Shown in pieces: positions 12,581-21,581 of a stretch of 64,000 bases of DNA (its first letter is position 1; the number at the start of each line of letters is the position of its first letter). The translations under genes were made by a program, and so were the position numbers. The notes beneath the pieces are model-generated. The model saw nothing but the letters and a program-made list of their open reading frames with translations. It was not told the origin of the DNA and did no database searches. The stretch spans positions 3,017,562 to 3,081,561 of the forward strand of contig NZ_CH902584.1 of the NCBI RefSeq assembly GCF_000152845.1, written 5' to 3'. The stretch comes from Roseovarius sp. 217 (GTDB lineage Bacteria; Pseudomonadota; Alphaproteobacteria; Rhodobacterales; Rhodobacteraceae).

Positions 12581-13800
12581 CACGCCACCGGCTCGGTGGC
12601 GGGGCGGAGACGCTGCACCAGCACGGTGCCGGTCTGGACGATTCCCTTCATCCGCTCTTCCAGCCGGATCATTTCGGACATGACATGGCGCAGATGTTCG
12701 CTCTCATCCCCCAAGGCGCCCAGATCGGCAAAGAGCGCCTCACTTCCGGCGATCTGAGCCTCGGCATTGACAACCACGGCGCGCAGGTCCTCGACCAGTC
12801 CCACGGCATCCTCTCCGCCGGTTTGATCACGCAGGTCGGCAACCGCGCGCCGTGCCGTATCAAACCACGCCTGTGACAGACGCGGCTCCGACTTGGCGCT
12901 CACCATTGCGGCGCGCTCCAACCGCCGGATGCGCCCGGTGAGCGTATCAATCCGGTCCCGCAGGTCGCCTTGGATCGTGACAATATCGTCATTCACCTTG
13001 ACCACCCGTCGCAGCACCTCGTCCAACTCGCCCATCAACCGCGTGATCCGATCGAGAAAGAGATTGAGATCACGCGCCAAAACGCCAAACTCATCGGCGC
13101 TGCGGATGTCGGCGCGATGGGTCAACCCGCCATAGGCCCGCGCCAGATTGCTCACCACAGCCCGCAGACCCAAGAGCGGCTCCAACCGCGCGCGCAGAAT
13201 GAGGAACAACAGCACCGAATGCAGCAGGATCTTGGCCAGCGCCAAGAGGCCGGTCAGGCGCATATCCTCGACCCATTGCGCGAAATCCGTGGCCAGATCG
13301 CGCCGCACCGTCACCTCGCCCAGCACGTCGCCCACCGCCGCCTCGGTGTGGCAGGCGAGGCAAAAGGGCTCTGCGGTGAGGGGCAGGGTGGCGCTTGCAT
13401 GGGCGGTGTCAGGCCAATCGCCGCGCGGCAGGCCCTCGGGCGTGAACTCGAACCCCTGTTCAATGGACCGGATCGTAACCTCTGAGGGGATGATCGCAAT
13501 GCGATAGCCCAGCCCGTCCCAATTGTCCTTGAGGATCGGATAGACCGTGCGCGCGGCCACCGGCCCGCCCTCGTTGCGCATGATCGAGCGGACGTTATCG
13601 GCCAGATCCTGTGCGGCCTCTTGGGCATCCGTGGGGCCATGCACCCGGAATTTGTAATAGACCATCCCGGCCTTGAGCGCGAATTCCAACACCGTCACCA
13701 TCAACAGGATGACAAAGAAATCGCGGATCATATGGATCAGGAAAGACTGATCGAATCGTCCGATCAACGGACTGTTCTGGTCGAGTTTCTGCCCTGTCAT
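12580..13800 (-). CDS. DUF3365 haem-binding sensor protein with HAMP domain
   Basis: This 406-residue membrane protein has an N-terminal transmembrane helix (about residues 25-47). A periplasmic DUF3365 (Tll0287-like) domain carries a c-type haem motif CLACH with Cys147, Cys150 and His151. A second transmembrane segment lies near 190-205, followed by a HAMP-like linker and a long coiled coil (about 250-400). No kinase, cyclase or methyl-accepting output motif is recognisable. This suggests a redox or gas sensor that signals through a partner, or a remnant of a chemoreceptor-like protein. Its stop codon abuts the terminator of the convergent small gene. The gene is monocistronic in appearance. 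Confidence 0.78.
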   Translation of the reverse strand: MTGQKLDQNSPLIGRFDQSFLIHMIRDFFVILLMVTVLEFALKAGMVYYKFRVHGPTDAQEAAQDLADNVRSIMRNEGGPVAARTVYPILKDNWDGLGYRIAIIPSEVTIRSIEQGFEFTPEGLPRGDWPDTAHASATLPLTAEPFCLACHTEAAVGDVLGEVTVRRDLATDFAQWVEDMRLTGLLALAKILLHSVLLFLILRARLEPLLGLRAVVSNLARAYGGLTHRADIRSADEFGVLARDLNLFLDRITRLMGELDEVLRRVVKVNDDIVTIQGDLRDRIDTLTGRIRRLERAAMVSAKSEPRLSQAWFDTARRAVADLRDQTGGEDAVGLVEDLRAVVVNAEAQIAGSEALFADLGALGDESEHLRHVMSEMIRLEERMKGIVQTGTVLVQRLRPATEPVA

Positions 13801-13899
13801 GGCGCTGTCCCCGGTGTTTATCCCAAGGACGTAGAGCGTATTTTCCGAAAGGTAAGGGACGGCGTGGTCACAAAGGATCGCAGCGGCGCGACGGCGACG

Positions 13900-14355
13900 T
13901 CAGGCGCAAGAGGTCTGCGCGCGCACGGTCTCCATCGCCTCAACCACCGCTTCGAGCGTCAAAAGGATCGACGCATGGCGATTCTTGTAATCCCGCGCAG
14001 GCCGCAGCACCTCGAGCCCGTCAAACGGTGCGGGCGGGGTCGGGCCGTCGGATTTCAGCATGTCGCGCAGCGCGTCGCGTGCTGCCGTCACCTGAGCCAG
14101 ATCGCAGCCGATGATGCCGCGCCCCACGACACTTGCCGCCGCCTGACCAAGCGCGCAGGCCTTGACCTCGGCGGCATAGTCGCTGATGCGCCCGTCCTCG
14201 CAGCGAATGTCCACGGTTACGGTCGAACCACAGAGCGGCGCGCGCCGTTTGACGCTGGCCTGCGCATCGGCAAGCCGCCCGTGATGCGGGATGTCGGACG
14301 CCAGTTCCAATATCCGCGCGGAATAGAGCTTGATCAGGTCGGTTTCGCCGCTCAT
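13900..14355 (-). CDS. IscU/NifU-like iron-sulfur cluster assembly scaffold
   Basis: This 151-residue protein resembles the NifU N-terminal/IscU scaffold family, on which Fe-S clusters are built before transfer. The N-terminal IKLYSARILELASDIPHHG region is followed by the first ligand cysteine in RRAPLCGSTVTVD. VKACALGQAAASVVG carries the second cysteine, and a third cysteine lies near the C-terminus (RAQTSCA). A longer in-frame ORF to 14556 overlaps the divergent hisI gene and is not supported; ATG 14355 gives a normal start. The arrangement of the last cysteine is unlike canonical IscU, so it may be a lineage-specific variant. Confidence 0.8.
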   Translation of the reverse strand: MSGETDLIKLYSARILELASDIPHHGRLADAQASVKRRAPLCGSTVTVDIRCEDGRISDYAAEVKACALGQAAASVVGRGIIGCDLAQVTAARDALRDMLKSDGPTPPAPFDGLEVLRPARDYKNRHASILLTLEAVVEAMETVRAQTSCA

Positions 14356-14422
14356 GGCTTTCCCTTTCGTGTGTTGCCCCATAAATAGGCGCGTGACGCG
14401 CAGATGCAAAAGGAAATCCGCC

Positions 14423-14791
14423 ATGCCCTTCGATCCGGCGACACTAAAGTATGACGCGAACGGGTTGATCCCCGCCATCGCCCAAGAGGCCGCGACCGGC
14501 GAGGTGCTGATGATGGCCTGGATGAACGCGGACGCCGTGGCGCGCACGCTGGACACTGGCCGCGTGACCTATTGGAGCCGCTCGCGGCAGGCCTTCTGGA
14601 TCAAGGGCGAAACCTCGGGCCATGTGCAGGACTTGGTCGAACTGCGCGTCGATTGCGACCGCGATTGCCTGTTGGTGCAGGTGCGCCAGAGTGGCCCCGC
14701 CTGTCACACCAACCGGCGGTCGTGTTTCTACACGGCCGTGCGAGAGGGAAAAGAGACCGAGATCATGGCGCCGATTGCGGGCGCGGAATGA
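14423..14791 (+). CDS. hisI: Phosphoribosyl-AMP cyclohydrolase
   Basis: HisI opens the adenine ring of phosphoribosyl-AMP, the third step of histidine biosynthesis. The 122-residue monofunctional form lacks the HisE domain. The signature MMAWMNADAV, YWSRSRQAFWIKGETSGH and the zinc/magnesium ligand regions DCDRDCLLVQV and GPACHTNRRSCFY are all present. The ATG at 14423 follows an AAAGGAAA ribosome binding site, whereas the open frame upstream would overlap the divergent IscU-like gene. No other histidine genes are in the window. It converges with gluQRS, and 22 bp separate the stops. Confidence 0.95.
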   Translation: MPFDPATLKYDANGLIPAIAQEAATGEVLMMAWMNADAVARTLDTGRVTYWSRSRQAFWIKGETSGHVQDLVELRVDCDRDCLLVQVRQSGPACHTNRRSCFYTAVREGKETEIMAPIAGAE

Positions 14792-14813
14792 GTATTTAAG
14801 GAACGATGAAAGC

Positions 14814-15647
14814 CTAGAGGCCCAGCAGGGCGCGAATGTCGCTTGGGCTGGCCCCGTCGACGCGATAGGTGGCGATGGCGCGCGCGTCGTCCCGTTTGGC
14901 CAGACGCCTGCCCGCCGCGTCGCGGATCAGGGCGTGATGGTGATAGGCCGGCGTGGGCAGGCCAAGAAGGCGCTGCAAGAGTACATGGATTTGCGTCGCC
15001 TCTTGCAAGTCTTCCCCCCGGATCACATGGGTGATGCCCTGATCGGCATCATCCACCACCACCGAGAGATGATAGGATGCGCCCATCTCGCGCCGCGCCA
15101 GCACCACGTCACCGACAGTATGCGGCAGGTCGTGGGGGGTGATAATCTCGTCTTTTTCTTTGTAAATCAACGGGCTGCTTAGCATTCTGCAGGCACGCGC
15201 CATATCAAGGCGCAGGGCGCACTCCTCGGGCATAGGGCCCTGCGGTGGGGTCGCGGGGCGGCAGGTGCCGGGATAGATCACGCCATCGGGGCCCAAGAGC
15301 GGCGCGCCCTCTTGCGGGGCGGAGGTGGCCGCGCGAATATCGGCACGGCTGCATGAGCATTGGTAGATAAGCCCCTGATTCCAAAGCGATTTCAAGGCCG
15401 CACGATAGCGGGGTAGGCGGGTGGACTGGCGCAGCACGGGGAGGGGCCAGCCTAGCCAAAGCCACGCTAGATCGTCAAAAATCTGCACCTCCCACTCCGG
15501 GCGACAACGGGTCTGATCGAGGTCGTCGATACGCAGAAGAAAGGTACCCCCCTCAGCCTGCGCCCGGTCATAGGCCAGTATCGCGGAATAGGCATGCCCC
15601 AGATGCAGTGGGCCGGTCGGCGAGGGGGCAAAGCGCGTTATGAACAT
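14814..15647 (-). CDS. gluQRS: Glutamyl-Q tRNA(Asp) synthetase
   Basis: GluQRS is a truncated glutamyl-tRNA synthetase paralogue that attaches glutamate to queuosine at position 34 of tRNA-Asp. The 277-residue protein contains the class I HIGH-type signature PSPTGPLHLGHAYSA and the KMSKS-like RLAKRDD, and lacks the anticodon-binding domain of GltX. The zinc-binding region is visible as QCSCSRADI. It is the last gene of a minus-strand run after enoyl-CoA hydratase and trmFO. Its pairing with trmFO brings together two tRNA-modification genes. The 12-bp spacing from trmFO suggests co-transcription. Confidence 0.92.
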   Translation of the reverse strand: MFITRFAPSPTGPLHLGHAYSAILAYDRAQAEGGTFLLRIDDLDQTRCRPEWEVQIFDDLAWLWLGWPLPVLRQSTRLPRYRAALKSLWNQGLIYQCSCSRADIRAATSAPQEGAPLLGPDGVIYPGTCRPATPPQGPMPEECALRLDMARACRMLSSPLIYKEKDEIITPHDLPHTVGDVVLARREMGASYHLSVVVDDADQGITHVIRGEDLQEATQIHVLLQRLLGLPTPAYHHHALIRDAAGRRLAKRDDARAIATYRVDGASPSDIRALLGL

Positions 15648-15659
15648 CTATACAAATGG

Positions 15660-17018
15660 TTATGAGGCAATGCTCATGTTTTGATCGGCCAGCCATTCGC
15701 CCCAGGCCGCCTTGGCGCGGTCGGTATAGCCCTTGTAGCGATCCATGCGTCCGCGCCGCCCGCCCTTGAACCCGTCGATCGGGCGAAACAGGCCGAAATT
15801 CACGTTCATCGGTTGAAAGGTCTTGGCCTCGGCCCCGCCGCTGATGTGGTGGATGAGCGCGCCCATGGCGCTGTCCTGCGGTACGGGGGGCAAGGTTTGC
15901 CCAAGAATTTCCGCCGCCGCCAAACGGCCCGCCAAGAGGCCCATCGCGGCGGATTCGACATAGCCCTCGACCCCGGTGATCTGCCCGGCAAAGCGGATAT
16001 GCGGGCGCGAGCGCAGGCGCATCTGCGCATCGAGCAGCGTCGGCGAATTGAGAAATGTGTTGCGGTGAATGCCGCCAAGACGTGCGAACTGCGCGTTCTC
16101 AAGGCCGGGAATCATTTTGAAAACAGCGGTTTGCGCGCCGTATTTCATCTTGGTCTGAAAGCCCACGATATTGTAGAGCGTGCCAAGCGCGTTGTCGCGG
16201 CGCAGTTGCACCACGGCATGCGGCTTGACATCCGGCGCATGCGGGTTGGTCAGGCCAACGGGCTTCATCGGGCCATGGCGCAGGGTCTCGCGGCCACGTT
16301 CGGCCATGACCTCGATGGGCAGGCAGCCGTCGAAATAGCCCGCCGTTTCGCCGTCATGGAATTCGGTTTTGTCAGCGGCCAGCAGCGCGTCGATGAACGC
16401 CTCGTATTGGTCACGGTCCATCGGGCAGTTGAGGTAGGCGGTGCGCTCGGCCTCGGTCTCGCCCTTGTCATAGCGCGACTGCATCCAGGCGCGCGACATG
16501 TCGATGCTCTCGTGATAAACAATCGGCGCGATGGCGTCGAAAAACGCCAGCGCTTCGGTGCCGGTCTCTGCGGCAATCGCGCGACCCAGCCCCTCAGATG
16601 TCAGCGGGCCAGTTGCGATGATCCAATGGCCGCTCTCAGGAAGTTGCGTGATTTCATCATGTTGCACGGTGATCCTCGGGTGATCCAGGAGCCGCGCCGT
16701 GACCGATTGGGCAAAGCGGTCCCGGTCCACCGCCAAGGCCCCACCGGCAGGCAGGCGGTTTTCGTGGGCCATCGCCATGATCAACCCACCCGCCGCGCGC
16801 ATTTCCCAATGCAAGAGGCCCACGGCATTCTGTTCATCATCATCCGAGCGAAAGGAATTGGAACAGACCATTTCCGCCAGATCGCCGGTGCGATGCGCAA
16901 AGGTTTTGACCTTGGGGCGCATTTCGTGGATGACCACGTTGACGCCCATATTGGCCGCCTGCCACGCCGCCTCTGATCCGGCCATGCCGCCGCCGATGAT
17001 ATGCAATACCTTGTCCAT
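15660..17018 (-). CDS. trmFO: Methylenetetrahydrofolate-tRNA-(uracil-5-)-methyltransferase TrmFO
   Basis: TrmFO forms ribothymidine at position 54 of tRNA, using methylenetetrahydrofolate and FAD. The 452-residue protein starts with the FAD-binding motif [16 protein letters not shown]. It contains the family block [12 protein letters not shown] with a conserved cysteine, then [11 protein letters not shown] and [10 protein letters not shown]. The C-terminal region includes PMNVNFGLF. It lies between the enoyl-CoA hydratase gene and gluQRS on the same strand with short gaps, consistent with a three-gene transcript. No anomalies were seen. Confidence 0.95.
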   Translation of the reverse strand: MDKVLHIIGGGMAGSEAAWQAANMGVNVVIHEMRPKVKTFAHRTGDLAEMVCSNSFRSDDDEQNAVGLLHWEMRAAGGLIMAMAHENRLPAGGALAVDRDRFAQSVTARLLDHPRITVQHDEITQLPESGHWIIATGPLTSEGLGRAIAAETGTEALAFFDAIAPIVYHESIDMSRAWMQSRYDKGETEAERTAYLNCPMDRDQYEAFIDALLAADKTEFHDGETAGYFDGCLPIEVMAERGRETLRHGPMKPVGLTNPHAPDVKPHAVVQLRRDNALGTLYNIVGFQTKMKYGAQTAVFKMIPGLENAQFARLGGIHRNTFLNSPTLLDAQMRLRSRPHIRFAGQITGVEGYVESAAMGLLAGRLAAAEILGQTLPPVPQDSAMGALIHHISGGAEAKTFQPMNVNFGLFRPIDGFKGGRRGRMDRYKGYTDRAKAAWGEWLADQNMSIAS

Positions 17019-17060
17019 GGGCTGCGATTTAGGTCATTGCGTGCGGTTTGGAAAGGGGCG

Positions 17061-17846
17061 TCACTGATCCCAGTCCGGCGCGCGTTTGTCGATAAAGGCC
17101 GCGATGCCTTCGGCGGTGTCGCGGTCGAGCATGTTCTCGACCATCACCGCGCCGGTATGGGCATAGGCGGCATCCAGTCCCATTTCCAATTGCTTATAGA
17201 ACGCACGCTTGCCGATCCGCACGGCAGAGCCCAGCTTGGCAGCGACAATTTCGGCGAGCGCCGTGGTTTCCGCTGCCAGATCCTCTTGCGGCACCGCCCG
17301 GTTGATCAACCCCAGCTCCACGGCGCGGGTCGTGTCGATAAAGGCCCCCGTGGTCAGCATCTCGAACGCCTGTTTGCGCGGGATATTGCGGCTCAGCGCC
17401 ACCATCGGAGTGGAACAAAAGAGGCCGATATTGACCCCGTTGACGCCAAACCGCGTACCATGCGCCGCCACGGCCATGTCACAGCTTGCCACCAACTGAC
17501 AGCCCGCCGCCGTGGCGATGCCATGTGGGGCGGCGATCACCGGCTGGGGCAGGGTGCGAATTGCGGTCATAACAGCGGTGCAGCGTGCAAAGAGATCGGC
17601 GAAATAGGCGCGCCCGCCATCCTCGGCCTGCCGCCCGGCGGTCATTTCCTTGAGATCATGCCCGGCGCAAAACGCCTTGCCCGCGCCCATCATCGTGACC
17701 ACGCGGATCGTGCGATCCTGTGCCAGCCGGTCGAATTCGGCCTGAAGCGCCGCCAGCATCGCATCCGAGAGCGCGTTGAGATTGCCGGGCGAATTCAGCG
17801 TGAGCCGCGCGATTGCACCCTCATCGGTGCGGTCGAGAATTGTCAT
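17061..17846 (-). CDS. Enoyl-CoA hydratase/isomerase family protein
   Basis: This crotonase-fold enzyme of 261 residues acts on acyl-CoA substrates. The oxyanion-hole regions are visible as GKAFCAGHDLKEMTAGR (around residues 56-72) and AAPHGIATAAGCQLVASCDM (around 107-126). The usual second glutamate region is replaced by GVNIGLFCSTPMVALSRN, so it may not be a classical hydratase and could act as an isomerase, hydrolase or related enzyme. It is the first gene of the minus-strand run that includes trmFO and gluQRS, and is divergent from a thioesterase gene. The substrate cannot be deduced. Confidence 0.88.
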   Translation of the reverse strand: MTILDRTDEGAIARLTLNSPGNLNALSDAMLAALQAEFDRLAQDRTIRVVTMMGAGKAFCAGHDLKEMTAGRQAEDGGRAYFADLFARCTAVMTAIRTLPQPVIAAPHGIATAAGCQLVASCDMAVAAHGTRFGVNGVNIGLFCSTPMVALSRNIPRKQAFEMLTTGAFIDTTRAVELGLINRAVPQEDLAAETTALAEIVAAKLGSAVRIGKRAFYKQLEMGLDAAYAHTGAVMVENMLDRDTAEGIAAFIDKRAPDWDQ

Positions 17847-17904
17847 CTTGTAACCCCTTGTGCCTTGGGGTCATTCTAGCCCGGAACAGGGCAGGGAGCA
17901 AAGC

Positions 17905-18324
17905 ATGAGCGTCAAGATGACCGCCACGGAATTGATGGAGTTCCTCGATCGGGAATTTCCGCAAGTGACTGGCGACTTCGCCATCGAAGAGGTGGGCGAT
18001 ATGCGCATCAGAACGCGCCTTTTGGTTGCGGATCGGCATTTGCGCCCCGGTGGCACGGTGTCGGGACCGTCGATCTTTGCCTTGGCGGATGTGTCGGTCT
18101 ATCTGGCGATTCTCGCGATGATCGGGCCGCAGGGGTTGGCCGTGACCACCAATTGCAGCGTCGATTTCATGCGCAAACCGGTGGCGGGCGTGGATCTGAT
18201 CGCCGAATGCCGCCTGCTGAAACTCGGTCGGGTCCTGGCAGTGGGAGAGGTTTTGATCTTTTCCGACGGTATGACTGCCCCTGTGGCACGCGCCAGCCTG
18301 ACCTATTCGATCCCCCCGAAATGA
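17905..18324 (+). CDS. PaaI-type hotdog-fold thioesterase
   Basis: This 139-residue protein belongs to the PaaI/YdiI hotdog thioesterase family, which hydrolyses acyl-CoA or aromatic acyl-CoA esters. The motif HLRPGGTVSGPSIFALADVS contains the usual position for the catalytic acidic residue, and NCSVDFMRKPVAGVDLIAEC covers the CoA-binding strand. ATG 17905 follows an AGGGAGCAAAGC ribosome binding site. It is divergent from the enoyl-CoA hydratase gene, so the pair may be linked in acyl-CoA metabolism, though this is only positional evidence. Confidence 0.85.
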   Translation: MSVKMTATELMEFLDREFPQVTGDFAIEEVGDMRIRTRLLVADRHLRPGGTVSGPSIFALADVSVYLAILAMIGPQGLAVTTNCSVDFMRKPVAGVDLIAECRLLKLGRVLAVGEVLIFSDGMTAPVARASLTYSIPPK

Positions 18325-18462
18325 GCACAAGAGCAGGGGGCTGTCCGCCCCCCGGACCCCCCGAGGTATTAAGCGAAGGTGAGGGGTAAGATACTGTTGG
18401 GGTAATATAATACCTATTTTTTAAGTCCTTGTTTTTGAACATCTAAATTGAACATATGGCGG

Positions 18463-18490
18463 TTGACCTGCGCATCGAACTGATTATAAC
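18463..18490 (+). promoter_or_regulatory. Sigma70-type promoter of rplM-rpsI
   Basis: TTGACC (18463-18468) and TATAAC (18485-18490) are separated by 16 bp, a near-consensus housekeeping promoter. Transcription would start near 18497 and give a leader of about 70 nt before rplM. The 245-bp gap upstream shows no ORF of interest. Confidence 0.65.
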
Positions 18491-18569
18491 CCGCCCATCG
18501 CATCAGCGCTGCCCGCAGGGTGGCCGAAACTGATCAAGACCAAAGACCAAGCACAAGGTTCTGCCTGAC

Positions 18570-19034
18570 ATGAAAACATTCTCTGCTACCCCGGCAGATA
18601 TCGACAAGAAATGGATCCTGATCGACGCCGAAGGCGTTGTTCTGGGCCGTCTCGCCTCGATCATCGCCATGCGCCTGCGCGGCAAGCACAAGGCCAGCTT
18701 TACCCCTCACATGGACATGGGTGACAACGTGATCGTCATCAATGCCGAAAAGGTGCAGCTGACCGGCAACAAGCGCAGCAAACCCAACTATTGGCACACC
18801 GGCCATCCGGGCGGCATCAAATCCCGCACCACCGGCGAGATCCTCGAGGGCAAATACCCCGAGCGCGTCGTGATGCAGGCGGTCAAGCGCATGCTGCCGG
18901 GCAATCGCCTGTCGCGCACGCAGATGACCAACCTGCGCGTCTATGCAGGCGGCGAGCACCCCCACGAGGCGCAGAGCCCCGAGGTGCTGGACGTCAAATC
19001 CATGAACTCCAAGAACACGCGGGTGGCATACTGA
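18570..19034 (+). CDS. rplM: 50S ribosomal protein L13
   Basis: L13 is an early-assembling protein of the large ribosomal subunit. The 154-residue sequence begins [20 protein letters not shown] and contains the characteristic [35 protein letters not shown] and [14 protein letters not shown] blocks. Its stop overlaps the rpsI start by one base (TGATG), the standard rplM-rpsI operon. A near-consensus promoter lies about 80 bp upstream and a terminator follows rpsI. Confidence 0.98.
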   Translation: MKTFSATPADIDKKWILIDAEGVVLGRLASIIAMRLRGKHKASFTPHMDMGDNVIVINAEKVQLTGNKRSKPNYWHTGHPGGIKSRTTGEILEGKYPERVVMQAVKRMLPGNRLSRTQMTNLRVYAGGEHPHEAQSPEVLDVKSMNSKNTRVAY

Positions 19035-19525
19035 TGGCTGACGAAATCAAATCCCTCGAAGGTCTCGAAGCCGTCGCTGGCACCGTCAGCGCAGCACCGA
19101 TGGAGATCAAAGCCCCGCGTGAGCCGCAGCGCGATTCGCTTGGCCGCTCTTATGCAACCGGCAAGCGCAAGGACGCGGTCGCCCGCGTCTGGATCAAGCC
19201 CGGTTCGGGCAAGGTCGTGGTGAACGGCAAGCCGATGAAAGAGTATTTCGCGCGCCCCGTGCTTCAGATGATCCTCAAGCAGCCCTTCACCGTGTCGGGC
19301 ACCGAAGATCAGTTTGACGTGATGGCGACGGTTGCCGGTGGCGGTCTGTCGGGTCAGGCCGGTGCGGTCAAGCACGGCGTGTCCAAGGCGCTGCAACTCT
19401 ATGATCCGTCCCTGCGTGGCGCCCTCAAGGCCGCCGGGTTCCTGACCCGCGACAGCCGCGTCGTGGAACGCAAGAAATATGGCCGGGCCAAGGCGCGCAA
19501 GAGCTTCCAGTTCTCCAAGCGCTGA
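19034..19525 (+). CDS. rpsI: 30S ribosomal protein S9
   Basis: S9 lies in the head of the small subunit, with its C-terminal tail reaching the P-site tRNA. The 163-residue protein has an N-terminal extension of about 35 residues before the conserved [20 protein letters not shown], as is common in alphaproteobacteria. It ends in the basic tail [16 protein letters not shown]. It is translated from an ATG overlapping the rplM stop, and a rho-independent terminator at 19548-19574 closes the operon. Confidence 0.98.
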   Translation: MADEIKSLEGLEAVAGTVSAAPMEIKAPREPQRDSLGRSYATGKRKDAVARVWIKPGSGKVVVNGKPMKEYFARPVLQMILKQPFTVSGTEDQFDVMATVAGGGLSGQAGAVKHGVSKALQLYDPSLRGALKAAGFLTRDSRVVERKKYGRAKARKSFQFSKR

Positions 19526-19547
19526 TCGCTTTCCGGATATCACAGTC

Positions 19548-19574
19548 AAAGGGCCGCCCATTGGGCGGCCCTTT
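19548..19574 (+). terminator. Terminator of the rplM-rpsI operon
   Basis: GGGCCGCCC (19551-19559) pairs perfectly with GGGCGGCCC (19563-19571) over a 3-nt loop, with AAA before and TTT after the stem. It works on the plus strand and can also partly serve the convergent DUF2852 gene. Confidence 0.85.
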
Positions 19575-19591
19575 CGCATCTGTCACGGGTC

Positions 19592-19969
19592 TCAGCGCGT
19601 GGCCTGTCCCTCGGCGGGTTTGCGGCGCTCATCAATGAACTGGTCAAACTCCGCCTTGTCGCGGGCATCGCGCAACCGCTGCAAAAACGCCTCGAACTGT
19701 TCCTGTTCCTCTTCCAGGCGGCGCAGCGTGTCGGCCTTATAGGCGTCAAATGCGGCATTGCCGGTGCCCTTTGAGGCAGGACGGCCCTGAAAACGCGAGA
19801 GTTTGCTGCGACAGGTCATACGGTTGCTCCAGATCATATAGCCCAAAAGGGCGAGGCCGACGGGCCAGAAAACGATAAAGCCAAGGACCATGGCGATGAT
19901 CCAGGCGGGTCTGCCTTGGCGGTCGAGCCAGGATTCGGCTTGTGCAGGCCAGGTGGCGATGGCGGACAT
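19592..19969 (-). CDS. DUF2852 domain-containing membrane protein
   Basis: This 125-residue protein has one clear hydrophobic segment (about residues 22-48, with PAWIIAMVLGFIVFWPVGLA) followed by a basic, charged C-terminal half with a likely coiled coil (TLRRLEEEQEQFEAFLQRL). It matches the alphaproteobacterial DUF2852 family of unknown function. Its start is 17 bp from a double inverted-repeat operator (19986-20015), and the TetR-type regulator gene lies just beyond. Control by that regulator is therefore plausible. Confidence 0.82.
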   Translation of the reverse strand: MSAIATWPAQAESWLDRQGRPAWIIAMVLGFIVFWPVGLALLGYMIWSNRMTCRSKLSRFQGRPASKGTGNAAFDAYKADTLRRLEEEQEQFEAFLQRLRDARDKAEFDQFIDERRKPAEGQATR

Positions 19970-19985
19970 TGGGTCTCCTTTGCGG

Positions 19986-20015
19986 TGTAAATGTTACTTA
20001 CATTTACATAAGTAA
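19986..20015 (-). promoter_or_regulatory. Interleaved dyad operator before DUF2852 gene
   Basis: Two perfect overlapping inverted repeats are present: TGTAAATG-N7-CATTTACA (19986-20008) and TTACTTA-N8-TAAGTAA (19994-20015). The pattern resembles AcrR/TetR-type operators. It lies between the end of the TetR gene and the start of the DUF2852 gene, so the regulator probably binds here. The match is by symmetry and general resemblance only. Confidence 0.55.
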
Positions 20016-20059
20016 GATCCAAAATGGCCCATGCAAGAGATATGCGCGGATTTTTTGCG

Positions 20060-20683
20060 TCAGACCTCGGTGTCGGGCGGAATCAGCCCCAGACCCCGCA
20101 GATAGACGCCGATACCGGATTCCAGCAGGTCTTCGGGCGGGTAGGGCGACCGTGCCCCCGGCGCGCCGCGCGCATAGAGCTCGACCACCCCGTGGCTCAT
20201 CGCCCAGACATGGGCGGCAAACATCGCCGCAGGTGGCCTGCGGTCCGGGGGCAAATGCGCCGAGAGCGCGGCGGCGGCGCGGGTCAAGATCGCCTGCGCG
20301 CGCCCCGCCGCATCGGCCAGTTCCGGGTTGGTGTTCACCGACAGGCCGGATTCGAACATCGCCACATAATGCCCCGCATTCGAACGCGCAAAGGCCAGAT
20401 AGGCCCGCCCGGTGGCCATAAAGGCCGCCAGCGGATTTGGACGGGCGTCATCAAACGCCGCCTCCATCCGCTCGACAAAGATTTCAAACCCCTGGCGCGC
20501 CGCCTCTGCAATCAGCGCCTCGCGGCCCGGAAAATGCCGGTAAGGGGCGGCGGTCGAAACCTCGGCCAGCTTGGCCGCCTCTGCCATGGTAAAGCCCTGC
20601 GGTCCCTTCTCGGCAATCAGCCGCAAGGTGGCATCTACCAAGGCTTGCCGCAGATTGCCGTGATGATACCCCTGTTTACCCAT
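20060..20683 (-). CDS. TetR/AcrR family transcriptional regulator
   Basis: This 207-residue regulator has an N-terminal TetR helix-turn-helix (about residues 8-55), visible as [19 protein letters not shown] and [21 protein letters not shown], followed by a helical ligand-binding domain. The chosen ATG at 20683 overlaps the end of ppk2 by 8 nt; the longer in-frame start at 20752 lies within ppk2 and is unlikely. It ends a minus-strand run with metA, a hydrolase and ppk2. A strong dyad lies 45-75 bp past its stop, in front of DUF2852. The ligand is unknown. Confidence 0.88.
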   Translation of the reverse strand: MGKQGYHHGNLRQALVDATLRLIAEKGPQGFTMAEAAKLAEVSTAAPYRHFPGREALIAEAARQGFEIFVERMEAAFDDARPNPLAAFMATGRAYLAFARSNAGHYVAMFESGLSVNTNPELADAAGRAQAILTRAAAALSAHLPPDRRPPAAMFAAHVWAMSHGVVELYARGAPGARSPYPPEDLLESGIGVYLRGLGLIPPDTEV

Positions 20684-21545
20684 TCCAGATTTCAGGCCCG
20701 CCGGTGATGGATGGATCACACTCCCCCACCGCGCGTACATCCTTGCGGGCATAGTCCAACCGGCTCAAAACGCTCCGGATGGCACCCAACCGCGCCCGCC
20801 GCTTGTCATCCGAACGCACCACGGTCCAGGGCGCATGGTCGCTATGGCTGCGGGTCAGGGTCTCGGCGATGGCGGCGGTATAGCTGTCCCATTTGCGCAG
20901 GCCCTCAACGTCGATCCAGCTCAGTTTCCATTGTTTGAGCGGGTCTTGCTCGCGCTCCAGAAATCGACGGAGTTGTTCGGCGCGGCCAACGTTGAGCCAG
21001 ATCTTGAAGAGATGGATGCCCTCATCGACGATCATCCGCTCGAAATCCGGCACCTGAGCAAAGAAATGTTCGCGCTGCGCGTCGGTGCAAAAGCCAAAGA
21101 CCTTTTCCACCACCGCGCGATTATACCAACTCCGGTCGTAAAGCACGATGTCACCACCGGCTGGCAGGTGGTCGATATAGCGCTGGAAATACCACTGTGT
21201 CGCCTCGACATCCGAGGGTTTGCTGAGGGCTACGACGCGCGCGCCGCGCGGATTGAGATATTCGCGGAACCGTTTGATCGTGCCGCCCTTGCCCGCCGCA
21301 TCGCGCCCCTCAAAGACGATGGCAATCCGCGCGCCGCTTTCCTTGGCCCAATGCTGGAGCTTGACCAGTTCGATTTGCAGCTTTGCGAGATCTTTCTCAT
21401 AGGTCTTTTTCGACATTGCCTCGGAATAGGGGAAATCACCGCCCAGAATGTCGTCCTTTTCGGCACGACGGATTTCCTTGCGTATCGCGTCTGGGGCTTC
21501 GGTCTCGAAAAAGGCGCTGATTGCGCCATCAAAGGGCAGGTCCAT
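20676..21545 (-). CDS. ppk2: Polyphosphate kinase 2
   Basis: PPK2 enzymes transfer phosphate between polyphosphate and nucleotides. The 289-residue single-domain protein has the P-loop motif [16 protein letters not shown] (about residues 79-94) and the Walker B/lid regions [14 protein letters not shown] and the arginine-rich [13 protein letters not shown]. The length corresponds to one-domain PPK2 forms that generally make nucleoside di- or triphosphates from polyphosphate; the class (1, 2 or 3) is not assigned. Its stop overlaps the start of the TetR gene, suggesting coupling. Confidence 0.93.
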   Translation of the reverse strand: MDLPFDGAISAFFETEAPDAIRKEIRRAEKDDILGGDFPYSEAMSKKTYEKDLAKLQIELVKLQHWAKESGARIAIVFEGRDAAGKGGTIKRFREYLNPRGARVVALSKPSDVEATQWYFQRYIDHLPAGGDIVLYDRSWYNRAVVEKVFGFCTDAQREHFFAQVPDFERMIVDEGIHLFKIWLNVGRAEQLRRFLEREQDPLKQWKLSWIDVEGLRKWDSYTAAIAETLTRSHSDHAPWTVVRSDDKRRARLGAIRSVLSRLDYARKDVRAVGECDPSITGGPEIWNG

Positions 21546-21581
21546 GGGGCCTCTCGCAGATGTTTCGCGCAGTATGGCCGC

